The notes under the pieces are model-generated. The model was not told the DNA's origin, made no database searches, and saw only the letters and a list, made by a program, of their open reading frames with translations. The position numbers were made by a program, and so were the translations under genes. Shown here in pieces: positions 32,609 to 43,924 of a stretch of 64,000 bases of DNA. Source of the stretch: Muscardinus avellanarius (taxonomy: Eukaryota > Chordata > Mammalia > Rodentia > Gliridae); the NCBI GenBank assembly GCA_963383645.1, contig OY726560.1, positions 27,860,800-27,924,799 of the forward strand, in the 5' to 3' direction. How positions within the stretch are numbered: position 1 is the stretch's first letter; every line of letters starts with the position of its first letter.

Positions 32609-32821
32609 ATTGCCGGGCTTGGTGGCGCAAGTTTGTAATCCCTGCGCTTGGGAGGCTGAGACAGGAGGATCGCACAGATTTGAAGCCAGCCTCAGCTACT
32701 TAGGCTCTCAGGAACTTAGTGAGACCCTGTTTCCAAATAAAATATATATAAAAATAGGTATGGGAGTATATCCTGGAGGTAGAAAGCCTCTGGGTTCCAC
32801 ACCCAGTAACATACACACAAA
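32609..32821 (+). mobile_element. Dimeric B1-ID SINE, S3 subfamily
   Basis: GCCGGGCTTGGTGGCGCAAG, unshortened left monomer with a small gap (CTACTTAGGCTCTC), AATAGGTATGGGAG and CACACCCAGTAAC followed by ATACACACAAAAAA. TSD AAATGTAAAT at 32599-32608 and 32822-32831. A 76-codon frame over it is artefactual. Confidence 0.93.
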
Positions 32822-33104
32822 AAATGTAAATGTCTACTAAACACAGGGAATTTATTCAATTTTACTAATTTCATTCAATTATTTTCTAGAAAGAGAAAAT
32901 CAACCTAAACAAAAGGGATAACTTGTACCCCTCAGATTGAAAAAAAGTAATAAAATTGGTAAGATCTAGTATTGAAATAGTGTGTAAGACTAGAGTACTA
33001 TCATAATGTTGGCAGGGTGTAAATTGATGAAGCTTTTCTAGAGGACAATTTTTCAGTTCTCATATAAATTTAAAATAGGAACTATTGTTAATATAATATT
33101 CATG

Positions 33105-33295
33105 TATTCTTTCAACAAATAAATAACATTTTTATACTAGGTAATGCTCTATGTGATGGGAATAAAACTGTGTAGAATACAAAATATCTTCTATGTAGAC
33201 TGCATTTCAGATAAAATAGATAGATGAGGAATAAAGAAATTGGATAACAAACAATTTACCTGCTAGTGCTAAGTGCTATAAAAAGTTAAAACATT
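33105..33295 (+). other. Possible ancient interspersed repeat
   Basis: TTCTTTCAACAAATAAATAAC, TAATGCTCTATGTGATGGG, ACTGCATTTCAG, CTAAGTGCTATAAAAAG. This is the same order as the old 27035 repeat family, continuing further into it. The name is uncertain. Confidence 0.4.
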
Positions 33296-34146
33296 TGCTT
33301 TCTTTAAATACAAGTGATGATATTCTTTATGTTTTATGCGTTAGAAGATTTACATTAGAGAAGACTTCTTTGGTCCTCCTTCAGATCAATTCCCTCCGCT
33401 CTTCTAATACTGGTTTATCAACTGATTAAAATATTTATTCAGAAAGTATTGTAGACTTAAAATTACAAAGGTCCAAAATGATCTTAGTATTTGAAGATTT
33501 TGCAATCTATATGAAAAAACAAGTATTTTATTCATATTCAAGTCTTATCGGTGCTAAATGATAAAATTGCTCATTAAGTTGACTTCTTTTTTTACTAGAG
33601 AAGACTAAGTCACAGTCCAAATCTACATATGACTGGATTGTTGTTTTATAATTTAGAAATACAGCACAATTCCTTATTGCAAGATTGTTTCCAACAACTT
33701 CCAAATAGCATGGGAAATGATTAAGTATACTCATATCACATAGGGCCCACCTCTTAGTTACACACATGGACCTCAGTTCTCATTTAGAATTCATGGTCTG
33801 CTTCCTCTAATAGTTCTACCATATAGTGCATAGTAATTAAATATGGCAAATTTAACATAATTAAGCATGACATGGTTAGTGGAGTGGACATCGATTGTCA
33901 TTTCAAACTTCTCACTGATTTCAATTTGGGTTGGGAGGAAGAAAATCAATTGTTATTGTTGGCTGGAGACAAGGGACTGAAACCCAAACTGACTTCTCTT
34001 CCAGGACCCAGCTACTACTGAATTTGGGTAGAAAAAAAAAAAAAAAACACTTCACAATAATGGGGATATTCTTAAAAGAAACCATTACAATTTAAAAAGT
34101 AGTTTTAAATACAACAACAGAAAATAAAACATAAAAATTTTAGGGA
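33296..34146. other. Single-copy DNA, nothing recognised
   Basis: A minus-strand 79-codon frame at 33528-33767 has no recognisable domain. An 18-bp A-run at about 34030-34047. Confidence 0.4.
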
Positions 34147-34322
34147 AGCCTGTGTGGTGGTGCACACCTGTAATCCTAGTACTTGGGAGGCTGAGACAGG
34201 AGGGTTGAAGGTTTATGGCCAGCTTCAGCAATTTAATGAGACCCTGTTTAAAAACCAAAAAAAAGCTGGGGGTAAAGCTCAGAGATAGAATGACCCTGGG
34301 TTCAATCCCTAGTACCAAAGAA
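34147..34322 (+). mobile_element. Dimeric B1-ID SINE
   Basis: GCCTGTGTGGTGGTGCACACC, TGAGACCCTGTTTAAAAACC, GCTGGGGGTAAAGCTCAGAG...TTCAATCCCTAGTACC. Left monomer slightly shortened. The 113-codon minus-strand frame across it is not a gene. Confidence 0.85.
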
Positions 34323-34463
34323 AATATTAGAGAGTGATAATGATGAAGTGAGACTGAGAAATTAGACAAGTTAAATGAAAAAAAAATTATTAACTCTGTA
34401 GTAGATACATAGAATTGCTGACACAAATACTTTATCTTTCATTTTGTACTTTCAAACTTTATG

Positions 34464-34550
34464 CTTTGGTCTGTGGATGTAGCACTTGCCTAGCATGCAC
34501 AAGACCCTACATTCAATCCCCAGCATTGAAATAAACAAAAAAATTAAAAG
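34464..34550 (+). mobile_element. ID element (monomeric)
   Basis: GGTCTGTGGATGTAGCACTTG, CCTAGCATGCACAAGACCC and ATTCAATCCCCAGCATTG, then an A-rich tail: a complete simple ID unit derived from tRNA-Ala, with its B box (ATTCAATCC) visible. Confidence 0.85.
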
Positions 34551-34738
34551 GATGTTAATCAAACTTTATATATTTTTTAAATTTTATCATTAACATAAGG
34601 CAATAAACTCAGATATTCATATAACCATCACTGTCTAATTAAGTTTATCAATTTTGAATATGGGAAGAGAAAGACTTATAAATGGTCTCAAAATATAAAC
34701 TATCATGCTTGTGTCTGATGTCAAATAATGTAGGTTTT

Positions 34739-34920
34739 GCCAGGCGTGGTGGCTCACGCTTGTAATCCCCGTGCTTGGGAGGCAGAGACAGGAGGATTGC
34801 GCAGGTTCAAAGCCAGCTACTCTGGCTTAAGAGACCCTGTTTCCAAATTAAAAAAAATATAAAATAGGTCTGGGAATGTAGCCCGGAGGTAGAAGGGTTT
34901 CCAGGAACCCCAGTACCACA

Positions 34921-34963
<43 letters not shown>

Positions 34964-34964
34964 A
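34739..34964 (+). mobile_element. Dimeric B1-ID SINE, S2, with (TAAA)n tail
   Basis: GCCAGGCGTGGTGGCTCACG, S2 core (AAGCCAGC-TAC-TCTGGCTT), GGTCTGGGAATGTAGCCCGG, AGAAGGGTTTCCAGGAACCCC, then (TAAA)n at 34921-34964. TSD GTAGGTTTT / GTAGGCTTTT. Confidence 0.93.
34921..34964. repeat. (TAAA)n microsatellite
   Basis: Eleven TAAA units forming the tail of the S2 SINE. Confidence 0.95.
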
Positions 34965-34974
34965 GTAGGCTTTT

Positions 34975-35730
34975 TTTTCAAATAGCTTGGTGATTTCATA
35001 AAAAATATTATTCACTGAAACAAAACATTGAATGTACTGAAAGGGATTCTATATGTATATGACTATTATTTCTGCCATTGTTTAAACATATACTTTGATA
35101 GTCATGTCTCCATTTCTCCATATTAGTTTTCTCTGAGTATTTTACCACTCTTTACCTTCCAATAGCACATAATCTTCTAAGGATGTGCTCACATTTTTGC
35201 AAAACGTTTACAGAATTCTCAGCTCTCTCTTAACACCTTAACTATAGTTCTTAACATATTTGTGTTTCTGTTATTTTGTTCCAGTATCTTAAATTTTGGG
35301 AATGCAGTTTATACCTTTTGTCTGTAGAGTGATAATATACAGTAACATTTTTTTTATTTACTGATTAGGCAAATAAATGTTCATTAACTTGAATAAGTCA
35401 AAGCCGCCTAAGACCAACACTACTGTAGTAATTTTTTAAAAATATTTAATTAACATTTTTTCTTTAATAAAGTAAAAAGCAATTCTAAAGAGATAAAGAC
35501 ATTCATACAAATTAGAATAATAGCACTATATATTTTTAAACAAATGATACCTTGCAATTCTATGCCATTCAACATTTTGAGAAATTTTTTTCTCAAAATT
35601 ATGAGGAAAGAGATATGAAACAATATGGGTGGGTTAAATGACTAAGTCAGTATTTCCTGAATTTTGTTTTAGGAGACAAAAATTTAATTTCTTTTCAGTT
35701 AAAACATAATTAATCGAATAAGTATATTTT
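34975..35730. other. Single-copy DNA, nothing recognised
   Basis: No gene or repeat recognised. Confidence 0.4.
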
Positions 35731-36055
35731 TCTCTTATATGTGGAAGCTAGGCAGAAATTGGGTAAAAAAAGAGACTTCATATAAAGGAGGAAAGAATCC
35801 AACAGAGAGATGGAATGGGTTTAGGGAAGGGAGGAGTGAATATAGAGATGTCATGAAATGATATCATTTACATATATGAAAGTATCAATGCCAATCTCAA
35901 TGACATGTATGGAGAAGGGAGAGAAAGGGGGTGGAATCTAGAGAGAAACACAGCAAGGGTTGTATGCATTTATATTTATATCATTCTATACTTCATTGTG
36001 ATGTATAATTAAAATGTACTGATAAAAGTATAAAAAATAAATAATATAATAGTCT
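35731..36055 (+). mobile_element. L1 3' UTR, 5' truncated
   Basis: CTCTTATATGTGGAAGCTAGG, GGGAGGAGTGAATATAGAG, TGACATGTATGGAGAAGGG and TTGTGATGTATAATTAAAATGTACTG end in A-rich GTATAAAAAATAAATAA. Only the terminal 3' UTR was inserted. Confidence 0.82.
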
Positions 36056-36937
36056 CATCTTTGAGAAATCATAGTGCACATTACTGCATTATTGAGTCTG
36101 GATATTTCAGCAAACAGTAATCTTATTCAACGTTAATTCATAATTTCCCAAATATGTGTGCCCATTAAACTCTTTTATTGTGATTCATCAAATAATACTG
36201 TTCCTTAGTACCTAGTTATTAAAGTGCTAGAGAATATTCACTATTGCCATTAAGCTATTTGAATCTAAATAAGCTCCAGAATGCAAAGTCCATACATACT
36301 CGGCACATCTTAAAGCTGAAAAAATCTATTAATATACTAAACTTACTTTATAAAGTAAAGCATTTAAATGTTTAAATACTTGAAAATATAATATTATTTC
36401 ATTTGTTCTTACAAATGAGATGCTACAAATACTTCTCTTTCAAATAGATGCAGAGAAAAGGCTTTTCAAAACTTAAATGTTTATATTGGGTAGTTTTTAT
36501 ATAAAATAAAACCAAAGAACAGAATGATAGCTTTTCTGACCATGTAAGACTTTTAAACCATGATTTCTTTTCACATTCAATGTGTGCTAAAGTTAATGCA
36601 AGTGACTCTGATACCTATGATTATCTATTTTATTTTTGTGTTCCTGAATTGTGTTTCTTAACCTGGAACTTAATGAAATTGGACCAACTGTGAAGCCAGT
36701 GCTCAGCTATTCTTTTTAGTTCCTTCATAACAAGAACTGGTAATTGGTTAAAAAAAAATCATTTTTCCATTTTAACCTTGGGAAAACTGCACTTCAATTT
36801 CTTCTCAATATACTGTCATAGAAATGGTAGGTACCTTATTATAAGCATACCTACCACAATTTATTTAGTACCATCTTGTTTTTCCAGTTAGATACATCTC
36901 TCAGTACAAAGGATGAGTTAATTATTTTTTTTTTAAA
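36056..36937. other. Single-copy DNA, nothing recognised
   Basis: No gene or repeat recognised. Confidence 0.4.
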
Positions 36938-36948
36938 TAGGTTATTTG

Positions 36949-37147
36949 AGCTGGGCCAGGCATGGTGGCGCATGCTTGTAATCCTCGTGCTTGGGAGATG
37001 GAGACAGGAGGATCGCGCAAGTTCGAAGCCAGCCGCGCTGGCTTAAGAGACCCTGTTTTCAAATTTTTTAAAAAAAGTATAAAATAGGTCTGGGAGTGTA
37101 GCTCAAAGGTAGAAGGGCTTCCAGGATCCCCAGTACCACAAAAAAAT
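36949..37147 (+). mobile_element. Dimeric B1-ID SINE, S2 subfamily
   Basis: Full-length copy with a perfect S2 hairpin AAGCCAGC-CGC-GCTGGCTT at 37026-37044 and AGAAGGGCTTCCAGGATCCCC in the right half. A perfect 11-bp TSD (TAGGTTATTTG) at 36938-36948 and 37148-37158. Confidence 0.95.
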
Positions 37148-37158
37148 TAGGTTATTTG

Positions 37159-37495
37159 TTCCCCCAATAAATATTTTTATTTTGGGGAATTCTCTTTTGC
37201 AAAGACCTCGATATCTTGATTTTTTTTTAAAGTGTTGTGCAGTTGACAGGGAGATCAAAAGAACATATCTAGAAAGGTTTCAAGGAGCTTCTTTACAAAC
37301 ATCTCAAATTATCAACAATATTTCTCAAGCACAACATACCCTTTAACTTCTATAATTGGGACAACAAGGAATAAGACATAAGGCTTTTCCCCAAACAAAA
37401 TTTAGAGAAAAGATGCCTAATTTTGTAAGTATTCCTATTAATAATTGTTTTATACATTCTTTTTTTGACAAAAGCTTAATGAGTTTCTTATTTTA
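37159..37495. other. Single-copy DNA, nothing recognised
   Basis: No gene or repeat recognised. Confidence 0.35.
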
Positions 37496-37555
37496 CTATT
37501 CTTGGTGCATTACGATTATGCATAATAGTGAGGTTTAAACTCATACAAACCTGCA
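37496..37555 (-). mobile_element. Short L1 3' end fragment
   Basis: TTGGTGCATTACGATTATGCATAATAGTGAGG matches the minus-strand L1 3' tail also seen at 49985-50022. It abuts a plus-strand L1. Confidence 0.55.
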
Positions 37556-37596
37556 CACGGCTCTCGGTGTGTTTCCCCTGAGGTACTTGTGTTTTG

Positions 37597-38035
37597 AGTA
37601 CCACAATTCACAATAACTAAACTATGGAATCAACCCAGGTGTCCATCAAGAGATGGGTAATGAAAACATGGTATATATATATATACACAGCAGAATTTTA
37701 CTCACTATAAAGAGCAAAAAAGAAAATGATGTCATTTTCAGGAAAATGGATGGAACTGTAGAATATTATTCTAAGTGAGATCAGCCAGTCTCAGAAAGGC
37801 AAGAGCTGAATATTCTTTCCCACAGTGGAAACTAGACAGAAAATGGGAAACAAAAGGGACTTTAGATAATAGGGGAGAATGACCATTAATGGAAGGGGAT
37901 TGGGAAAGGCAGTAGGAAGAGAAGGAGGAATGATGAAGGAAGCAATTCAAATTATGCTGTGACCATGTATAAAGAAATTGTATATTCTTTCAACAAAGTA
38001 GTTAATTGTGCTATAAATAAGAAAACATAGGACAT
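37597..38035 (+). mobile_element. L1 3' region, truncated
   Basis: ACAATTCACAATAACTAAAC, GAATCAACCCAGGTGTCCATC, TTTTACTCACTATAAAGAGC, GAAAATGGATGGAACTG, AGTGAGATCAGCCAGTCTCAG and GGGGATTGGGAAAGGC follow L1 from the end of ORF2 into the 3' UTR. The final tail is not clear. Confidence 0.8.
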
Positions 38036-39624
38036 AGGGTATTAAGTATAAAAATGAGGGAAAAAAGACAATATTCACTGTTAAATGGAATAAATTCAAA
38101 GTCATCATTTGTTTATGAAATTGTGAGCTTATTTATTTTTGAGTTTCTGTCTCCCCACTGCTGACTATATAAATTTGGTGAGATGCAGCTCAGATAATAC
38201 ATGTAAAAACACTTCCTAAAATGCAACGTTCTATTGAACACAAAAATATTAGTATCATCACCTAGAGAATCACAAATCATTTCCTGAATACTTGTTGACC
38301 AGTAAATCATTACAGTAATATGATCCAGTGAATATACTTTTCACTTACCTTCTAGTGATCTACATTGATTGTGAGATCTAGTGATCCACACCAACCTCCA
38401 TATAGAAGCCAGTATGTAAGCCAGTTTAGTAATATGTCATCTTGAGCCAGGTTTCCTCCTGTAACAGCTTTAACCTTATTTACTTTTCCTTTGCTCAATT
38501 TTTCATTTATAAAAATAATATTATATATCTCATAGAGTAATTAATAATATTTAACTGTGCAACATAAACTGTATGTTTAACATATGCTTTACACTGATGA
38601 TGACTGAATGCTTTTGCTTTACATAGCTCTCCTTCTCTTCCAGTTTAATTCCTCTTATTTTTCTTTTCTTCTTGTTCCTCATCCTTCTCTTTTGCCCATC
38701 GTTGTCATTTTATTTCTCTTTATTGGTCCTCTTTTCAAAATCATCTCTTCTCATTTCCACATACAGGGCCCTTAATACACACAGGACATCTTCTCATACT
38801 TAATTCTCTATTTCTCCCCATAGCAGACATTCATAGTGGGCCCTTATTTGATAATTCTACAACTAGTATTATACAGTTTTTTATGTTTTCTTATAAAAAA
38901 CTTTATATTTAATCAGGAAATCTACTTACTAATTAAAACATTCCCCAAAATAATCGTAACTTCCCATAATTTCTTAATGTCATTCACCGTCAGTTATGGC
39001 ATTGCTACACTAATACAACTAATTACTTCTAAAACCATGGGATTATATAAGGAATTTATTAAAAATCTAATATACAAGTTAATTATCCCATGCTACCACC
39101 ATTGGAAACCAATAGAAGCATTTTTACATATTTGATTTGCTTTTCTGATTATTACAGCGTTTCATCATAACAAAGCAATTTGAGAAACCCTTGGAATATT
39201 TGAGATGTGCATAAATAGTGCCTATTATTAGACCTTATATCTAGGTCAACTTTTGCTTCACTTGACTATAGATAATCTCCTGCATAGTTTCTTATATATG
39301 AAGATATTTTTGCTGAGTCTATGTAACTATGCATATACTAAACTCAGTCTCCATAATTTTAATGGGATAGCTGAGTGTTTGCCAGTATTTCTTTGTATTT
39401 TTGTATCCATTTGCAGTTCCTGTTTCTGTAATACATAGAAATTATATCACTAAAAATATAGTTGCTTTAAAAATTCTGCTGCTACCATTTTTTCTTGTCC
39501 TCCTGAATATGAAACTCTCATATTTAGATAACATTTAGTAGCATTATTTTGTGGTCATAAAGCTGATTTCTAATATTCTTAGAAATTGTAAATAGGACCT
39601 AGAGAATTTTCCAAACATAACTGG
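38036..39624. other. Single-copy DNA, no gene supported
   Basis: A 99-codon frame (38836-39135) is rich in Ile/Leu/Phe but shows no clear signal or motif. 38600-38760 is T/C-rich. No repeat recognised. Confidence 0.4.
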
Positions 39625-40565
39625 AGAAATAAAAGCATTAACCCAATCCAAAAATGGGCAAGTGATTAAATACACACTTCACAAAAGAAAAAATATAAAT
39701 GGTCAATGAATTATTAGAGAATGATCAACATTACTAGTAAACGGAGATGCACATCAAAACTACGCTGAGATTTCACCCAACTCCAACTAGAATGGCAATC
39801 ATTAAAAACACAAACAACAAATTCTGGCAAGGATGTGAAGAAGTGGGAACTCTAAACATTGTTGATGAGCTTACAAATTAGTAGATCTACTTTGGAAAAC
39901 AGTATGGAGGATCCTCAGAAGATTAGAAATAAACCTACTATATGACCTAGCAATACCACTTTTGGGTATCTACCAAAAAGAATGGAAACAAAATTACCAA
40001 ACTAATGTATGGATATCTATGTTCATAGCCACACAATTCACAATTGCCAAACCATGAAACCGGCCAAGATGTCCATCAACAGATGAATGGATTACAAAAC
40101 TATGGGATATATACAAAATGGAAATTTACTTGGCCATAAATAAGAACAAAATTATGTTATTTATAGGGAAATGGATGAGACTAGAGAACATTATACCAAA
40201 TGAGATTAGTCAGTCACAAAAAGTAAAAAATCTGATGCTTTCCCTAATATGTGGAAGCTAGGGTAAAAAATTGGCCATAGGAGGAACTGTAGAGAAAAAA
40301 GGAGAAACTATAGATGAGCAAATAAGGTGACCTGAAGGGGATGGGAGGGGAGAAAAGGGAATTTTTATTATGTATATGATGTACATTCATGACCGTATCA
40401 AAGTCAATCAGTAAGTCAAACATTAGAAGGAGAGAGGGAGAGGGGACAGGGTAGGAATTGAGGAAGGGCTAAATGAGTGATGTGTGCATGTATGCCTCTA
40501 CCATCTTGTGTTATATTAAGATGTATGACTACAAATGACCAATAAAAATTAAAAAAAAAATAAAT
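39625..40565 (+). mobile_element. L1 3' region with A-tail
   Basis: ATTAACCCAATCCAAAAATGGGCAAG, ATGGCAATCATTAAAAACAC, TTCTGGCAAGGATGTGAAG, ACCTAGCAATACCACTTTTGG, CTATGGGATATATACAAAATGG, AATATGTGGAAGCTAGG, then a purine-rich 3' UTR and TTAAAAAAAAAATAAA. The longest L1 piece here (about 940 bp); frames are broken. Confidence 0.87.
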
Positions 40566-40661
40566 GTATAACCTCATAAGAGAACAATGCCAAAAGACAA
40601 TTTCCTTTTGAATACATCCTTCATTCTTGCATGTAGTCATTTATTGTTCAAGAATTGTGGG

Positions 40662-40900
40662 CTAGCCTGGCATGGTGGTGCATGCTCATAATTTGGGAGG
40701 CTGAGACCAGAGGATCGTGGTTTCCGGACAGCCTTAGCTACTTAGTGAGGCGCTCTGCAACTTAGTGAGACCCTATTTCAAATTAAAAAGAATAAAAAAT
40801 AGGGCAGGGGTTATAGCTCAGAGGTAGAATTCCCCTGTGTTCCATCCCTAGACCCGCAAATAAATAAATAAATAAATAAACAAACAAACAAACAAACACA
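40662..40900 (+). mobile_element. Dimeric B1-ID SINE, S1 subfamily
   Basis: CTAGCCTGGCATGGTGGTGC...AGGGCAGGGGTTATAGC, CATCCCTAGACCCGC and a (AAAT)n(AAAC)n tail at 40856-40899. A perfect 12-bp TSD (AAGAATTGTGGG) at 40650-40661 and 40901-40912. Confidence 0.94.
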
Positions 40901-41097
40901 AAGAATTGTGGGTTATTTTAGTGCTAGATCCTTGGGTAAACAGGTGTATAGGTAAAAGAAAGATGAGTCAGGCCATTATTTAGCCATAAACTTTATTGAT
41001 CAGTTAAGAATTATTATTTTATAATTATTAAACATAATGCAAACTTCTAAAGGAGATTAAAATCTGGTATAAAAATAAATTCTAAAATTAATTAATT

Positions 41098-41291
41098 AAT
41101 TAATTAATTATTTTTGTGGTACTGGGGTTCCTGGAGACCCTTATACTTCCGGGCTACAGTCCCAGACCTATTTTATAATTTTATTTGGAAACAGGGTCTC
41201 TTAAGCCAGCGAGGTTGGCTCCGAACCAGCGCGATCCTCCTGTCCAAGCCTCCCAAGCCCGGGGAATACAAGCGTGTGTCACCACGCCCGG
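41098..41291 (-). mobile_element. Dimeric B1-ID SINE, S2 subfamily
   Basis: GTGGTACTGGGGTTCCTGGAG, CAGACCTATTTTATAATTTT, S2 core (AAGCCAGC-GAG-GTTGGCTC), left monomer ending CACCACGCCCGG. TSD CTAAAATTAATTAATT at 41082-41097 and 41292-41307. Confidence 0.93.
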
Positions 41292-41445
41292 CTAAAATTA
41301 ATTAATTTTAGAATGTGATAGCTCTACAATAAAATAAGTTGTGCCATATGATTATTCTGAAATGTTAGAAAACATTTAATAAAGGTAATATTTTTACCTG
41401 GGCCTTAAATTATAACAAAATTTTTCTATATTAAGAAGTTGAAAT

Positions 41446-41602
41446 CTGAGAAAAGAGGATCATAGGCTTAAAGTCAGCCTTGGCAATTTAGCGAAGCTAT
41501 CAGCAACTTAGTGAGACCCTATTTCCAAATAAAAAATAAAATAGGTCTGGAAATATATATTGGAGCTACAACATTCTGGGTTTAATCCCTAAAACAACAC
41601 AT
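41446..41602 (+). mobile_element. 5'-truncated S3 SINE
   Basis: CTGAGAAAAGAGGATCATAGG, AGCAACTTAGTGAGACCC, ATTTCCAAATAAAAAAT, AATAGGTCTGGAAATATAT and TTTAATCCC. The first part of the left monomer is missing. Confidence 0.75.
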
Positions 41603-42224
41603 TTACACACATAAAAATTTGAAAGGAAAAATTTTATAGAAAATAAACATGGATAAGTAAGATGCTATGTGAAAACTTTTGGCATAGTTGTATTAGTTGT
41701 ATAGATGACAGGCAAAAAAAATAATAATAATAAAAGGGAAGGCATATATAAATTTCAGAGAGTGGAAATACATTAGAATTTGTTGAGGGCTTCTTAGTGG
41801 CCAAACAATTTGCAATTATTTTTCCATCTAATGTTAAGGGAAATTTATTGAGGAAAATATATTTGCTCCCTTCCACCATTTACAGAATGAAAAATCTAAC
41901 ATGGCTCAGACTTTCTCAAGTCCAAGAGGCTATGTGTAGAATGTGTTGAACTGGATCCAGAGTCTGGATAATCTGTCCACCCTGCTTTCCCTGTTTCTAG
42001 CCCATGTTTTTCTTAAGTTGTTTTCCTTAGTGTAGAAAGAATCTATGTTAAATAATAGATACTTTACAAAATAGGTAATTAGGAGTCATCACAATTTCTT
42101 AGCAAAAGAGTGGCATTGTCAGTCTAAGTTTTATATAATACCTCAGGCAGCAATACAGTTAATAAAATACAGTGAGGAAGCGTGAGATACAAAGCATAAA
42201 GGAGAAAATATTAATAATAATGAC
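41603..42224. other. Single-copy DNA, possible old repeat at 42060-42205
   Basis: No gene seen. 42060-42205 (GCAAAAGAGTGGCATTGTCAG) recalls a deeper part of the ancient repeat seen at 33105. An 81-codon minus frame at 41634-41879 is unconvincing. Confidence 0.35.
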
Positions 42225-42400
42225 AAAATTAAGTTAGTAAATACTCAGTATGTTAGTCATGATAGTAACTATTTTAAATGTTATCATTTAACATTAAACA
42301 CAATTCATAGAGATAGTAGCTTTTAATACCCATGTTTCTGAAATACAAAAGGTTGAGTAATTGTCCCAAGACCATCTAAGTTTCTGCTCTAAAAGTCACT
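42225..42400 (-). mobile_element. MIR relic
   Basis: TTATCATTTAACATTAAACACAATTC, ATGTTTCTGAAATACAAAAGG and TTGAGTAATTGTCCCAAGACC follow minus-strand MIR (CTGAGGCAC..TTAAGTAACTTGCCCAAGGTC). Confidence 0.45.
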
Positions 42401-42439
42401 CTGTTATGAAAAAATAAAAATAAAAAATAAGCCCAGTCC

Positions 42440-42545
42440 CTTGCAAACCAGGAGAGTTTGTACCCTTGGTCTTGAATTGATTAAGCAAGTCTCTCAGGAT
42501 CAAACAGCTAACATATGGTGAAGCCAGAATTTAAATTCAGACAAT
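42440..42545 (-). mobile_element. MIR fragment
   Basis: CAAACAGCTAACATATGGTGAAGCCAG, then AATTTAAATTCAGACAATATGACTTTGG, matches the minus-strand MIR 5' portion (AGTGGCAGAGCCAGGATTTGAACCCAG...CTGACTCC). Confidence 0.45.
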
Positions 42546-42745
42546 ATGACTTTGGAAACATTTGTGTCCTTGGGCAAGTTATACAAACTTTTCATAATTT
42601 AGTTTCTTCAAGGACAGAGTGAAGATCTTATTAACTTCTACTTCCCAAAAGTTTTTTAATAATGAAAATAAAATAATATAAACCATACATGTGCTTAGGC
42701 CTATGTGTGTGTTACATCAAAAGTGCTCAAGACATGTTAGCTAAT
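42546..42745 (+). mobile_element. MIR relic
   Basis: TTTGTGTCCTTGGGCAAGTTA, TTTCATAATTTAGTTTCTTC and ACATGTGCTTAGGCC...AAGTGCTCAAGACATG follow plus-strand MIR core and 3' part. It is head-to-head with the preceding fragment. Confidence 0.6.
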
Positions 42746-43924
42746 GCATTCATAATTGTAATATTCTAATGTATATTTTGTGGGAAACATATGAGAATAT
42801 TCAGATTATGAGGAACAGAGAGAATCAACTAAGGAGCCAAGTTTTGTGGATTTTGCTTTTATCATTGTTATTACTGCTACTTTTAGTTTAAGAGGATAGA
42901 TTTGCTTATGAGAAATAAGATTTATGATCAAAAGAGTACATTTAAAATACAAGGACATATTCAGTTTTTCAGTCATAAGACTGAGCAATATAAGCAATAT
43001 TAACTCCAGTACATTCTTCCTACTTTGTTAACTATGATGAAGTAAGCTGACATTTCATATCTGGTTGATGTTAAAAAATATAACTCAGTAATGAGGGAGA
43101 GAAAAAGAAATATAGAAAGAGGAGTGACTATGTCCTCAAAGACAGCTGTAACTCAGAAAGCTTTTCGTGCTCATAAAGTCATCCTGTAATTATTCCCATG
43201 AAGCATCAGAAGCTCATGATAAACAGGTATCTTATTTGATTACCAAATATGCCTCGGCAGCTAATATCTGTGGGCTAAAAATATCTCTGAAATGAAAGTC
43301 AATGAAGCTAAAATTGTGAAAAGAGCAATTTAGAGAGCTGAAGATGCCTTTTCTGAAAGGGATGCATGCGGGTAAATTCAGAACTTTAGCAACTGTAATC
43401 ATGGAAATACTTCTCTTTAAATAAAATTTCCTTGATGGATTTTTCATTAGCTTAGACACCTATTTTAAGGGTCATGCTGCATATATTGAATTTAACATAA
43501 CAGACATGTATGGAGACCTTTTCTGTGCTGAACTTCTGTGTAAATGTTGTAAAGAAAATCACCAGAAATTTAAGGATGTCAGTTTTCCACTTAATCTATG
43601 TTAGATGGTTCAGAAATGATAGTAAATAATTAATGCAGGGATATATATGTATATATACCAAGCTAGATGATCAGAATATATAAAATAAATCTTATATTTT
43701 ACTCAAAATGCTTTTTCTCGAGGAATGATACTGCAATTTATTCATTCCTCGATCCAAACCAGAAATCTCATCTCTCTCCTTCACATTCCACATCAAATTT
43801 ATTAATATCTGCTAGCTCACTTTATCCTCCACTATATCCCAGTGCCACCTTTTTCCATCATGGGATATTATTTTCCATCAGAACAATTGTTTGCCTTTGG
43901 CTTCACCTCAATCCTGCACATAAA
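42746..43924. other. Single-copy DNA, no gene supported
   Basis: Frames at 42806-42997, 43232-43459 and 43667-43930 (63-87 codons) have no recognisable domain. A TA-rich string occurs at 43640-43660. Confidence 0.4.

Noticed and set aside
34464..34550. tRNA-Ala gene
   Set aside because: It has tRNA-like A and B boxes but a rodent ID body and an A-rich tail, so it is a SINE.
40861..40899. CRISPR-like spaced repeats
   Set aside because: (AAAT)n and (AAAC)n units without spacers; the tail of a SINE in a mammalian genome.
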